Shown piece after piece: positions 34,752 to 42,923 of a stretch of 64,000 nt of DNA; the stretch's first letter is position 1; each line of letters begins with the position of its first letter. Under the pieces are notes generated by a model, which had not been told where the DNA came from, did not search any database, and was given only the letters and a program-made list of their open reading frames with translations. The DNA lies in the NCBI RefSeq assembly GCF_004745865.1, contig NZ_SRKZ01000002.1, positions 744,001 through 808,000 of the forward strand, written 5' to 3'. The position numbers and the translations under genes are program-made. The stretch is from Hymenobacter wooponensis. Lineage in GTDB: Bacteria; Bacteroidota; Bacteroidia; Cytophagales; Hymenobacteraceae.

Positions 34752-35711
34752 ATGTCTGCGGGTTCATCTAAAATCGCGATTTACGGGGCCATCGCGGCTA
34801 ACGTCGCTATTGCCGTTTCGAAGTTCGTAGCGGCCTTTTTTACGGGCAGCTCTGCTATGCTTTCTGAGGGCATTCACTCCTTGGTGGATAGCGGCAATGG
34901 CTTGCTGATCTTATTTGGGGTGAAGCAAGCGGAGAAGCCCGCCGACGCCCGCCACCCGTTTGGGCGTAGCAAAGAGCTGTACTTCTGGTCGCTGATTGTG
35001 GCCATTCTGGTGTTTTCCGTGGGTGGGGGCATGTCGTTTTATGAGGGCGTAGAGCACCTCAAGCATCCTTCGCCCATCACCGACCCCACCTGGAACTACG
35101 TAGTGCTAGGCCTGTCGATGTTGTTTGAGGGTATCTCCTGCTTTCTGGCGCTGCGCGAGTTCAACAAGGAGCGCGGCGACACTAGTTTCTGGGCCACTCT
35201 GGGCCGCAGCAAGGACCCCTCCATTTTCGCTATTCTGATGGAAGATATGGCCGCACTGCTAGGCCTAGTCATTGCGCTGGCGGGAGTGTACTTCGGGCAC
35301 TTACTCAATAACCCGTACTTCGATGGTGGGGCATCCATCTGCATTGGCATACTGCTGGTATCAGTAGCCGTGTTTCTAATTTACAAAACCAAAGGCTTGC
35401 TGGTGGGCGAAGGCGTCGACGACGAAACGCTGGATAACTTGGAAGCCATTGCCCGGCAGCAGCGCGGCGTAGAGCAAGTGCGCCGCCCCCTCACCATGTA
35501 CATGGGTCCGCACGATGTGGTGCTGGCCTTGGATGTAGAGTTTCATGACCACCTTTCGGCAGTGGAAGTAGAGCGCAGCGTGGATGCGTTGCAGGACGCT
35601 ATCCGGGCGAAGTACCCTGAGTTCAAGCGTATCTTCATCGAGGCCAAAGGCTTATCTGGCAAGCAGCGCGCCACCTCCCCCACCGATGCGCCGGTTTCGC
35701 CTCAGATATAA
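34752..35711 (+). CDS. Cation diffusion facilitator transporter
   Basis: A CDF family proton/divalent metal antiporter exporting Zn2+ or a similar ion. The first helices include IAIYGAIAANVAIAVSKFVAAFF and the conserved SAMLSEGIHSLVDSGNGLLILFG with the metal-binding HxxxD. The second site follows as MEDMAALLGLVIALAGVYFGHLL (ExxxA variant). The C-terminal dimerisation domain begins near residue 220. The metal is not predictable from motifs alone. The start at 34752 is chosen over one 19 codons upstream because MSAGSSKIAIYG is a natural N-terminus. Confidence 0.9.
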   Translation: MSAGSSKIAIYGAIAANVAIAVSKFVAAFFTGSSAMLSEGIHSLVDSGNGLLILFGVKQAEKPADARHPFGRSKELYFWSLIVAILVFSVGGGMSFYEGVEHLKHPSPITDPTWNYVVLGLSMLFEGISCFLALREFNKERGDTSFWATLGRSKDPSIFAILMEDMAALLGLVIALAGVYFGHLLNNPYFDGGASICIGILLVSVAVFLIYKTKGLLVGEGVDDETLDNLEAIARQQRGVEQVRRPLTMYMGPHDVVLALDVEFHDHLSAVEVERSVDALQDAIRAKYPEFKRIFIEAKGLSGKQRATSPTDAPVSPQI

Positions 35712-35852
35712 CACGTAACCTTCGAACTCCACAGTACGTCTCTCCTTCTGTCGTGAAGTCACTACAGTTAACTGTACCCCGGCAGTAGTAGCAACAGTGC
35801 GCCTGCGCGTTGTTGCTTATTTGTTCTCTTCTCCCTGCACGTCAATTACTCT

Positions 35853-37067
35853 ATGCAAAAAGACTTTTCCGCCGCTTCGCCTTTTAAATCATTCTGGATG
35901 GGGGGCTTCGAGTGCACCGACCAACTGAATGCCTTCGGCCACCGAGTAGACTTTCTGCCGCTAACCGGTCATCTGCCGCTGCTAGATGAGGACTACACCC
36001 GCCTGCAGGACTTTGCTATTGGCAGCGTGCGCGAGGGCATTCGCTGGAGTCAGATCGAGAAGACCCCTTACCGTTATGACTGGAGCACTGTGCAGGTCAT
36101 GCTCGACGCAGGCAAGCGCCACGGCATTCAGCAGATCTGGGACCTGTGCCACTTCGGCTACCCCGACGACCTGACGCCCTTACACCCCATGTTTGCGCGA
36201 CGCTTTGCATTCCTGTGTCGCGCCTTCGTTGACTTCTACCGTCAGCAGCGCCCCGACGATGTGCTCATTGTAACGCCCATCAACGAGGTAAGCTTTATGA
36301 GCTGGCTGGGTGGTGATGCCCGGGGTACCTCGCCGTATTGCGTAGGCCAGGGCTGGGAGGTGAAGCGCGGGCTGATGCGTGCCTACATTGAGGGCGTAGC
36401 AGCATTGCAGGAAGCTGACCCATCCATCAGAATTCTTACCACGGAGCCGCTGATAAATGTGGTTCCGCGCATAGGAGCTAATGCCGAAGAAATACGGTGG
36501 GCTCATGACTCGCACGAATCGCAATTCCAGAGCGTAGACATGCTTTGCGGGCGCTTGTGCCCCGACCTGGGCGGTCAGCCAGAGTACGTAGACCTGCTGG
36601 GCTTCAATTTCTACTACGACAACCAGTGGCAGCATCATCCGCACCATACGTTGCCTTGGGCTAATGAAAGCAACGACCCGCGGTGGCAGTCGCTGAGTCA
36701 GCTATTGGCCAAGGCGCATAAGCGCTATGACCGGCCAGTAGTAATTACCGAAACCAGCCACCCCGGTATCGACCGGCCTTTGTGGTTGGAAATGATTGCT
36801 AAAGAGTCGGTGGCCGCTATTAAAGCCGGCGTGCCGCTGCTGGGCGTGTGCCTCTACCCCATCATTGACCGGCCTGACTGGGACCACCTTTCTCCTTGGC
36901 ACCATGCGGGGCTGTGGGATGCGGATCTGGCCCACCCTGAGCCCGGCCTTACGCGGGTACTGCATGCGCCTTCGGCCGAAGCTCTGCTAGTGGCTCAGGC
37001 TCAGGTAGCGGCTGCCCAGCGGCAACCCACTAAGCGCCGCCTAGTGAAAGCGGTTCCTTCGGTATGA
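35853..37067 (+). CDS. Clan GH-A glycoside hydrolase (family 1-like)
   Basis: A TIM-barrel glycosidase: SVREGIRWSQIE in the early barrel, WDLCHFGYPDDL, the acid/base glutamate in VTPINEVSFMSW, and the nucleophile glutamate in VVITETSHPG near residue 295. These positions match clan GH-A (families 1, 5 and relatives). There is no signal peptide, so it is cytoplasmic. The substrate is unknown. It overlaps the next gene by ATGA. Confidence 0.8.
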   Translation: MQKDFSAASPFKSFWMGGFECTDQLNAFGHRVDFLPLTGHLPLLDEDYTRLQDFAIGSVREGIRWSQIEKTPYRYDWSTVQVMLDAGKRHGIQQIWDLCHFGYPDDLTPLHPMFARRFAFLCRAFVDFYRQQRPDDVLIVTPINEVSFMSWLGGDARGTSPYCVGQGWEVKRGLMRAYIEGVAALQEADPSIRILTTEPLINVVPRIGANAEEIRWAHDSHESQFQSVDMLCGRLCPDLGGQPEYVDLLGFNFYYDNQWQHHPHHTLPWANESNDPRWQSLSQLLAKAHKRYDRPVVITETSHPGIDRPLWLEMIAKESVAAIKAGVPLLGVCLYPIIDRPDWDHLSPWHHAGLWDADLAHPEPGLTRVLHAPSAEALLVAQAQVAAAQRQPTKRRLVKAVPSV

Positions 37068-37843
37068 ACCGCCCTTTGGCACCCCTCTCTGCCACAGAGC
37101 TGCTGCAGCAGTTTCGCCAAGCATTTGCCGATGTAAACCTCTCGCCAGAGGAAGCCCGGCAGTTGCGGGGTAGCCTGACGCGCTTTACCCAGGGCGGAGG
37201 CTCTCTCGAGGCCCTGCGTCACCAGCTGTTTGCGTTAGCGCAAGAGCGCTTCAACACTTTCAAAGACAAGGCAGTACTTGAGTGGCTAGAAGAAGCTAGC
37301 GCGCTGCTGTCTACAAGCTCAGAGGCTAGCCAAGTTGCTGTTCAAGCCACCCCTACTGGGTACAAATCTGGTGTGTATTTCAGCCCTGGCCTAGCGTGCG
37401 TTGAAGCCATTCAGGCGTTTATCCAGGCGGCCCAACAGACGCTAGATGTGTGCGTGTTTACCGTAGCTGATGACCGGCTTACGGAAGCCTTACTCATGGC
37501 TCATCACCGTGGGGTAAAGCTCCGGTTGCTCACCGACAACGACAAAGTCCGGGACCAGGGCTCCGATGTGCAGCAATTGTACGCGGCAGGCATCCTCACT
37601 CGCACCGACTGCACCGAGTATCACATGCACCATAAGTTTGCCGTGGCCGACGGGCAGGCCGTACTCACGGGCAGCTACAACTGGACACGCTCAGCGGCAT
37701 CTCACAACCAAGAAAACCTGCTCATCTCCCAGGACCCAGCCCTCGTAGGCCAGTACTCCCGGGAGTTTGAGCGGTTGTGGGAGCAGATGTCTGTTTTTGA
37801 TGGGACGGTTAGCGCTATTGTGCCGCGGTCTGGCCGCCGGTAG
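37064..37843 (+). CDS. Single-HKD phospholipase D-like nuclease
   Basis: The HKD motif is in YHMHHKFAVADGQAVLTGSYNWTRSAA near residue 187. Only one HKD is present, as in Nuc-type endonucleases that act as homodimers. The N-terminal 95 residues are helical and charged, and a PLD domain follows from YFSPGLACVEAIQAFIQAAQQ. It may hydrolyse phosphodiesters in DNA or lipids; which is unknown. The ATG overlaps the TGA of the glycosidase gene, so the two are translationally coupled. The 3' end overlaps the convergent gene by 29 bases. Confidence 0.8.
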   Translation: MNRPLAPLSATELLQQFRQAFADVNLSPEEARQLRGSLTRFTQGGGSLEALRHQLFALAQERFNTFKDKAVLEWLEEASALLSTSSEASQVAVQATPTGYKSGVYFSPGLACVEAIQAFIQAAQQTLDVCVFTVADDRLTEALLMAHHRGVKLRLLTDNDKVRDQGSDVQQLYAAGILTRTDCTEYHMHHKFAVADGQAVLTGSYNWTRSAASHNQENLLISQDPALVGQYSREFERLWEQMSVFDGTVSAIVPRSGRR

Positions 37844-39419
37844 GCTCCGCTTTGGGCCGCCGAATCTGCAGAGGCTGGGAAGTAGTAACCGTGCCTACGG
37901 TTAGGTGCAGATTATAATCGCCAGCGGGGAGGCTAGTGAAGTCGAGCGACTGGTTGTGCTGCCCGGGCGCCTGCTTGCGGTAATCTGACACACGCACCAC
38001 AATACCTCGCTGGTCGTAGAGCACCCAACCCAGCGGCATGGTTTCCGCCAGAGTATAGTTCATTTGCACCACCCCGTTGGAAGGGTTTGGGTACACACTC
38101 ATGTTGTTAGCACCAATACCAGGAATTTTGCTGGCTGCCAGAGTCGTTTTGGGTACTTCCACTACAGCCGGCTCAATTTTCCACTGCTGAGTTGGCTCGC
38201 CTTTATAGCGCCACTGCTGAATGCCACCACCCAAAGAGTCTTTGGCGGTTAGGGCCTTGCGGCTGTGCTTGGCAATCAGCTTGTAATAACCGTCGCCTAC
38301 TTCCTCAATTTGCCAAAGCTGGTTGTTACCGCTGTAGAAACTCCACAAGCTCATGGGTGCTCCATTAGAGGTAGAGCTGCCCAGCACTTCGAGTACTTTG
38401 GTGCTACCCTGTACTAAGAGGCGGTAGTACCCATCGCCAGCGTTTTCAATTTTCCATTGCGGAGGTGTGCTGCGGCCCGGAACAGTGGGTGCTCCCCGGT
38501 AAGGGTGGCTCTCATCTGCCACTTCTAGGGCCGTGCCATCGGCCTTTGACTTCAACATGAATACGCCACCCGCCAGTGCACCTGGTGCTATGGCCTTGGC
38601 CGTTGGAGCCGCGGCAGCAGGGGCCACCGGTGCCGCAGTGCTAGGTTTCGCGGCAGTTGCTTTAGGAGCGGGTTTAGCGGCTGGTTTAGCCGCTGTAGTG
38701 GTTTTGGGGGCTTCTTTCTTAGCAGGCGCCGCCTTAGGAGCTAACGACTGAGTAAGTGCGGGGGCATTTGCTGCAGGGGCGGCCTTAGCGGCTACGGGAT
38801 GTGCAGCTTGCGCCGCGGCCGCCTTGGCTGCTAAGGCTGCTTGTACTGCCTCCGCGGGGTCAGGGGTAGTAGGTGAGCCTACGGGGTATAGGTCGCCGGC
38901 CGGAATGGTCTGCAAGGCCTGCCCGGGCGGCATCCACTGCAGGGCAACTGTAGCATCACCGTCTTCATCAAAGTACTCTAGCTTGATAGTAGTTTTTTCG
39001 CCGGCCGCTAGGCTCACGGTGTTACCATCTAGCTGTACTGAGCCTTTACCGTTCCAGGTGTCAAGTACTTTTTTACCATTTACCCAAAGCCTAACGCCCT
39101 CCTTAGTAGCCACGGCAAACTTGTAGGTGCCCGTAGCCGGCGCCGCCAGCAGGCCTTCCCAACGCACCGAGAAGTTGTCCTTCGACACTTCAGGGGCGGG
39201 TGCCGCCATCCCCCAATGAAATTCAACATTGGGGTCGAGGCGCTTCAGAACGGGTGCCCCCGCCAAAGTGCCGTTGTTATAATAAAGGGCCGTAAGCCCT
39301 GTACCAAGGCCTTGCGCCGATGCGGCCGAAGACCAATCGAAGAAGCGTAACCCCAGAATAGAGCAGAACAGTAGTTTTTGCACAGCAGAAAGGATATTGG
39401 GAGCGAAAAACGGTAGCAC
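37815..39419 (-). CDS. PA14/ricin-lectin surface protein with T9SS sorting domain
   Basis: Domains in order: signal peptide; PA14 domain (about 38-165; NVEFHWGMAAPAPE, VRWEGLLAAPATGTYKFAV, KLEYFDEDGDATVALQW); a low-complexity Ala/Pro/Lys linker (about 190-290); a ricin-type beta-trefoil lectin (about 295-420, with three YYRL/YYKL and WxxE repeats); and a T9SS type A C-terminal sorting domain (MSVYPNPSNGVVQMNYTL to the end). It should be secreted through the outer membrane and bind carbohydrate. The start is a GTG, since no ATG precedes the signal sequence. Confidence 0.88.
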   Translation of the reverse strand: MLPFFAPNILSAVQKLLFCSILGLRFFDWSSAASAQGLGTGLTALYYNNGTLAGAPVLKRLDPNVEFHWGMAAPAPEVSKDNFSVRWEGLLAAPATGTYKFAVATKEGVRLWVNGKKVLDTWNGKGSVQLDGNTVSLAAGEKTTIKLEYFDEDGDATVALQWMPPGQALQTIPAGDLYPVGSPTTPDPAEAVQAALAAKAAAAQAAHPVAAKAAPAANAPALTQSLAPKAAPAKKEAPKTTTAAKPAAKPAPKATAAKPSTAAPVAPAAAAPTAKAIAPGALAGGVFMLKSKADGTALEVADESHPYRGAPTVPGRSTPPQWKIENAGDGYYRLLVQGSTKVLEVLGSSTSNGAPMSLWSFYSGNNQLWQIEEVGDGYYKLIAKHSRKALTAKDSLGGGIQQWRYKGEPTQQWKIEPAVVEVPKTTLAASKIPGIGANNMSVYPNPSNGVVQMNYTLAETMPLGWVLYDQRGIVVRVSDYRKQAPGQHNQSLDFTSLPAGDYNLHLTVGTVTTSQPLQIRRPKAEPTGGQTAAQ

Positions 39420-39644
39420 GCAGGTGTAACTCCCAACGCCTCAGAAGATGATTTTGGTAATTGCCAGCCGCTCTTCGCTCGTAAGACCATCACAATATAA
39501 ATCAATTCCCCTGGCATTTGTCGCATATCCTTGCCATACTACTATTAATCAATATTTTAGTGCATAAAACCTGTAAATTTGGCCCATACGGTTGAGTTTA
39601 ACCAACCATATTCTGTGCATTTTTTCTACTTGTTTTGTTTGGCT

Positions 39645-40148
39645 ATGTCTGAGGTATCTGCTTTTTTATCATCGCCCCTAGGCCTGCTAGAAATCCGTGG
39701 CACTGACGCTGGGTTGAGTGTAGTCAGGTTCCTTGATCAGCCGACTAATGGATTGGACGAAACCAGGAAAGAGGCAGTGCCTAGCTGCTTACAAGAAAGC
39801 TACCGGCAATTGCAGGCCTACTTCGGCGGAGAGCTGAAGCAATTCGATCTAACCTACTCTCCCCGCCAAGGCACTGACTTCCAGCGCCAGGTGTGGGCAA
39901 CCCTCCCGCAGGTAGAGTTTGGGCGTACGGCTTCTTATCTAGATCTGGCTCGCCTGCTACAAAACCCAGGTGCTGTGCGGGCAGTAGGGGCTGCCAATGG
40001 CCAGAATCCCTTAGCCATTGTGTGGCCGTGCCACCGCATAATTGGGGCCAATGGGCAACTCACGGGGTATGCTGGTGGCCTAGCCCGCAAACGGTGGCTG
40101 CTGGACTTTGAACGGCCGGCTACTCAGGGGCAGCTATTCGCATTTTAA
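39645..40148 (+). CDS. ogt: Methylated-DNA--protein-cysteine methyltransferase
   Basis: A suicide DNA-repair protein that removes alkyl groups from O6 of guanine. The acceptor cysteine is in IVWPCHRIIGANG, followed by LTGYAGGLARKRWLLDFE; the winged-helix part includes FQRQVWATLPQVEFGRTASYLDLA. The length (167) fits Ogt/AGT. The start at 39645 is an ATG; a TTG 22 codons upstream is not needed. Confidence 0.93.
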   Translation: MSEVSAFLSSPLGLLEIRGTDAGLSVVRFLDQPTNGLDETRKEAVPSCLQESYRQLQAYFGGELKQFDLTYSPRQGTDFQRQVWATLPQVEFGRTASYLDLARLLQNPGAVRAVGAANGQNPLAIVWPCHRIIGANGQLTGYAGGLARKRWLLDFERPATQGQLFAF

Positions 40149-40167
40149 CCAACAACAGGCGCTAGGC

Positions 40168-41070
40168 CTATCGGGCCGCCTTGGTAGCTGCTGAGGCACC
40201 CACAAACTGAAGCAGCTCCTGATAGATGATGTTGTGCTGCCAGTAAAGTTGCAACACCATTGGCACGTGCTTTTTGCCGGGCAGCACTTTAAAAACCGGC
40301 TGCTGGCCTAACGCTACCAGCTTCTCCCGAAACTTCGCGCTGCTATTCTGAATGGAGGGGTACGTTTCACCGCCCACGAATAGCAAAAACGGGGCTGTGC
40401 TAGCCGTAATGTGGTACATCGGTGATACTGTGCGCCACACGGTGGGTTCCTTGCCAAACGGCACTAGATATTGCTCGTCGCCGGGGTACTGCATTTTCTG
40501 CAGGTAATCATACATATCAAGGCCTGCGGGGTCATCGAGGATGGCGCCGCGAACCGGGTTGGGCGCCATGCCCCAGCGGGCCAGCAGTTGATTATCGGCG
40601 GTGAGCAGAGCCGCTAGGCCACCTCCGGCGGAGTGCCCCATCAGGTAGAGGCGTTGCGGGTCGCCGCCGTACTCCGCAATGTGCTGTGTTGTCCAGGCCA
40701 CGGCCCGGGCGCAATCGTCGGCCATGGCTGGCACCTCCACCTTTGGTGCTAGCCGGTAGTTGATAATCACGGCCACTACGCCTTGCTTGGCCAAACGGCG
40801 CCCGATAAAGGAATAGAAGTTCTTGTTGCCGCTGTTCCAGCTACCGCCATGAATGAACACCACCACCGGCCGCAGGGCAGCTGCTTTCTGCTTGGGCACA
40901 TACACATCAAGGCGGTGGCGCTCCGTGTCGAACCCAGGGTCGGTGGCGGGTATGTAGGCCACATCCGCTATTCGCCGGCTGGGTCGCGCTACGGCGTATT
41001 CATTGGCTAGGCCAAGCAGCAACGCCAGGATGATAAAGCCGGGCAGTACCCGAAAGAAAAAAGTGCGCAT
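40168..41070 (-). CDS. Alpha/beta hydrolase, esterase/lipase type
   Basis: A hormone-sensitive-lipase-like esterase. The oxyanion HGG motif is in VVFIHGGSWNSGNKNFYSF, the nucleophile in LMGHSAGGGLAALL, and the late histidine in GKKHVPMVL. The N-terminus (VLPGFIILALLLGLANEY) is a membrane anchor or signal. Substrates are probably short-chain esters. The TAG stop is followed by GCC in the palindromic GGCCTAG context. Confidence 0.88.
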   Translation of the reverse strand: MRTFFFRVLPGFIILALLLGLANEYAVARPSRRIADVAYIPATDPGFDTERHRLDVYVPKQKAAALRPVVVFIHGGSWNSGNKNFYSFIGRRLAKQGVVAVIINYRLAPKVEVPAMADDCARAVAWTTQHIAEYGGDPQRLYLMGHSAGGGLAALLTADNQLLARWGMAPNPVRGAILDDPAGLDMYDYLQKMQYPGDEQYLVPFGKEPTVWRTVSPMYHITASTAPFLLFVGGETYPSIQNSSAKFREKLVALGQQPVFKVLPGKKHVPMVLQLYWQHNIIYQELLQFVGASAATKAAR

Positions 41071-41215
41071 GAAACACAAGAAAATGACTCCCGCCCGTTA
41101 GCTCCAACACGGTAGCTGACGGGTGCAGGAGCCTGATATACTCCATCGGGCGGGCCCCGGATTGCCGGGCTGCCTACCCAACGCGCTTACCCACTCAGGG
41201 TTGCGCTCAGCAGCT

Positions 41216-41223
41216 TATCTTTG
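41216..41223 (+). promoter_or_regulatory. -7 promoter element
   Basis: TATCTTTG (TAnnTTTG) lies 36 bases before the ATG of the TPR-like secreted gene at 41260. Confidence 0.5.
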
Positions 41224-41259
41224 GTTTTCAGCCACTCTTTCTCTGGCGTTACTTTTCTT

Positions 41260-41994
41260 ATGAAGTCATTTAAATCAACGCTGCTTCTGGCAGCAGCCCT
41301 TTTTGTTTGGGAAGCTACCCCCGCGCTGGCCCAACGCAAAACAAAAGTTAAGACCAAGGGCGAAACTGTGGCGGTTATCACGTCGGCCAACCGCTTGCAG
41401 CCTATGTTTGGCGGGCTTTCTCCGGCACAGGCAGAGCAAGCCGTGGGCCCCGCTTTCTTGGCAGATATCTCCCGCAGCTTCGCCTCCCGCGAAGAGGCTA
41501 GTCGTTTTTTCTCCACCAAAGGCTACGAGTACCTCAGCGAGAACCAGGCCGATACTGCCCAATACCGCTTTAACCTGGCTTGGCTGCTAGACCAGAAAAA
41601 CCCCGATGCTTATCGGGGCTTGGGCATCATTGCCAGCCAAAAGGCTACGCCCGAAACGGCCATTGGCTTGCTGAGCCAGGGCTTGGCCTTTGACCCAAAG
41701 AACGCCAACCTGCTCAACGACTTAGGCGCCTGCTACCTCATCGTGTATGAGCAGTCTAAAAAGAGAAAAGACCTGACCACCGCCGCTACTTACCTGGAGC
41801 AATCGGTGGCGCAGCCCGCCGCTCCCGCCGACGCATGGCAGCAGATGGCACGTGTGTATTTCTACCAGGAGAAGTACCCGCAGGCCTGGGAAGCCATTCA
41901 TCAGGGCCAGAAGCTGAGCGTGAGCAGCCTCGACTTTGATCTTATTTCCGACCTCATCGCGAAGCTTCCCGACCCCGCCGGCCAATTCAAATAA
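41260..41994 (+). CDS. Secreted TPR-like repeat protein
   Basis: A signal peptide (MKSFKSTLLLAAALFVWEATPALA, in pieces) leads a 220-residue protein with TPR-like helical pairs: AQYRFNLAWLLDQKNPDAYRGLG, then IGLLSQGLAFDPKNANLLNDLGACYL, then QQMARVYFYQEKYPQAWEAIHQG. These fit a protein-protein interaction scaffold in the periplasm. The partner is unknown; the next gene, an outer-membrane barrel, is a candidate. Confidence 0.75.
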   Translation: MKSFKSTLLLAAALFVWEATPALAQRKTKVKTKGETVAVITSANRLQPMFGGLSPAQAEQAVGPAFLADISRSFASREEASRFFSTKGYEYLSENQADTAQYRFNLAWLLDQKNPDAYRGLGIIASQKATPETAIGLLSQGLAFDPKNANLLNDLGACYLIVYEQSKKRKDLTTAATYLEQSVAQPAAPADAWQQMARVYFYQEKYPQAWEAIHQGQKLSVSSLDFDLISDLIAKLPDPAGQFK

Positions 41995-42071
41995 ACCCAG
42001 CCTCCCCGACGTTGTACAACAGTCGGCGCCTTGGTGGCGTATGCCGTAGCCTCTCACCAACTTCCCTTCGC

Positions 42072-42830
42072 GTGAACCTTCGACCTCTGCTTCCCACCCT
42101 ATTGCTGTTATCTGTTGTTGCCACTGAGCAAGCTACCGCGCAGGATGGCGGCCCCGAACGCCGCCGCCGGCACTACGACAGCAACGCCCGCCCCTACTTC
42201 CGCGGGCCCGTGCGCTTCACCCTAGGCCTAGGCGCCGGTTTTTATAATGGCGACATTACTGGCAGCCTCGGCGACCAGTTAGTGGGGCCGAGTGCCAGCT
42301 TGGGCCTCTTGTACAAGTTCAGACCGCACTGGCTGGTGGGGGGCGAGGCCACCTACTTTCAGCTTGGAGCCAAAGACCATATTCCGGAGCGAAATTTGGC
42401 TTTCCGCGGCCGCAACGGTTCGGGGGTGGCCTTTTTGCGCTGGGAACCCTTCCGCGATGAAGGGGCCTACGCCGACCCGCGCAGCCCGGCTGCCCTGGTG
42501 AAGCCCTATCTGAAAGCAGGTGCTGGCTTTTTGCTCTACAACCCCGAGGCCTACACGGGCACCGAGCGCCCCGCCAATAATACCAACTTCTTAAGCCCCG
42601 AGCGGCTTGATTACCCGGCCCTGACGGTAGTGGCGCCGGTGGGTGTGGGGGTTACGCTGCGGCTTACGCCCAAGCTCAATGCTTCCATCGAAGGCAGCTA
42701 CTATTTCACGGCTACCGACCAATTGGATGATGTAAGTCCTGCCTCAGGCCGCTCAATCTCCGACAAGAACCGCAATGACGGCTACGGCCTAGCCGAGATA
42801 AAGCTGGAATACGCACCTTGGCGCCGCTAG
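42072..42830 (+). CDS. Outer-membrane beta-barrel protein (DUF6089-like)
   Basis: The start is most likely the GTG at 42072, because VNLRPLLPTLLLLSVVATEQ is a textbook signal peptide; the only earlier start is a TTG at 42012. The mature protein has the early motif LGLGAGFYNGDITGSLG, common in DUF6089 porin-like barrels, then strands such as YKFRPHWLVGGEATYFQLG and GVGVTLRLTPKLNASIEGSYYF. The function is unknown. The TAG stop is followed by GCC. Confidence 0.75.
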   Translation: MNLRPLLPTLLLLSVVATEQATAQDGGPERRRRHYDSNARPYFRGPVRFTLGLGAGFYNGDITGSLGDQLVGPSASLGLLYKFRPHWLVGGEATYFQLGAKDHIPERNLAFRGRNGSGVAFLRWEPFRDEGAYADPRSPAALVKPYLKAGAGFLLYNPEAYTGTERPANNTNFLSPERLDYPALTVVAPVGVGVTLRLTPKLNASIEGSYYFTATDQLDDVSPASGRSISDKNRNDGYGLAEIKLEYAPWRR

Positions 42831-42872
42831 GCCAGCATGGCAGGCGTAAGACCTGTCAGGAATACACAAATA

Positions 42873-42905
42873 AAAAAGGGCCCACCGTTTTGGTGGGCCC
42901 TTTTT
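42873..42905. terminator. Bidirectional terminator
   Basis: The 14-bp stem AAAAAGGGCCCACC / GGTGGGCCCTTTTT has a short loop and serves the convergent barrel and protease genes. Confidence 0.92.
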
Positions 42906-42923
42906 GTTGGCTGAAGCACTTGA

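Noticed and set aside
38600..38830. Ala/Pro/Lys-rich repeat DNA in the PA14/ricin/T9SS gene
   Set aside because: A low-complexity linker between domains, as is usual in secreted multi-domain proteins; not a separate repeat element.
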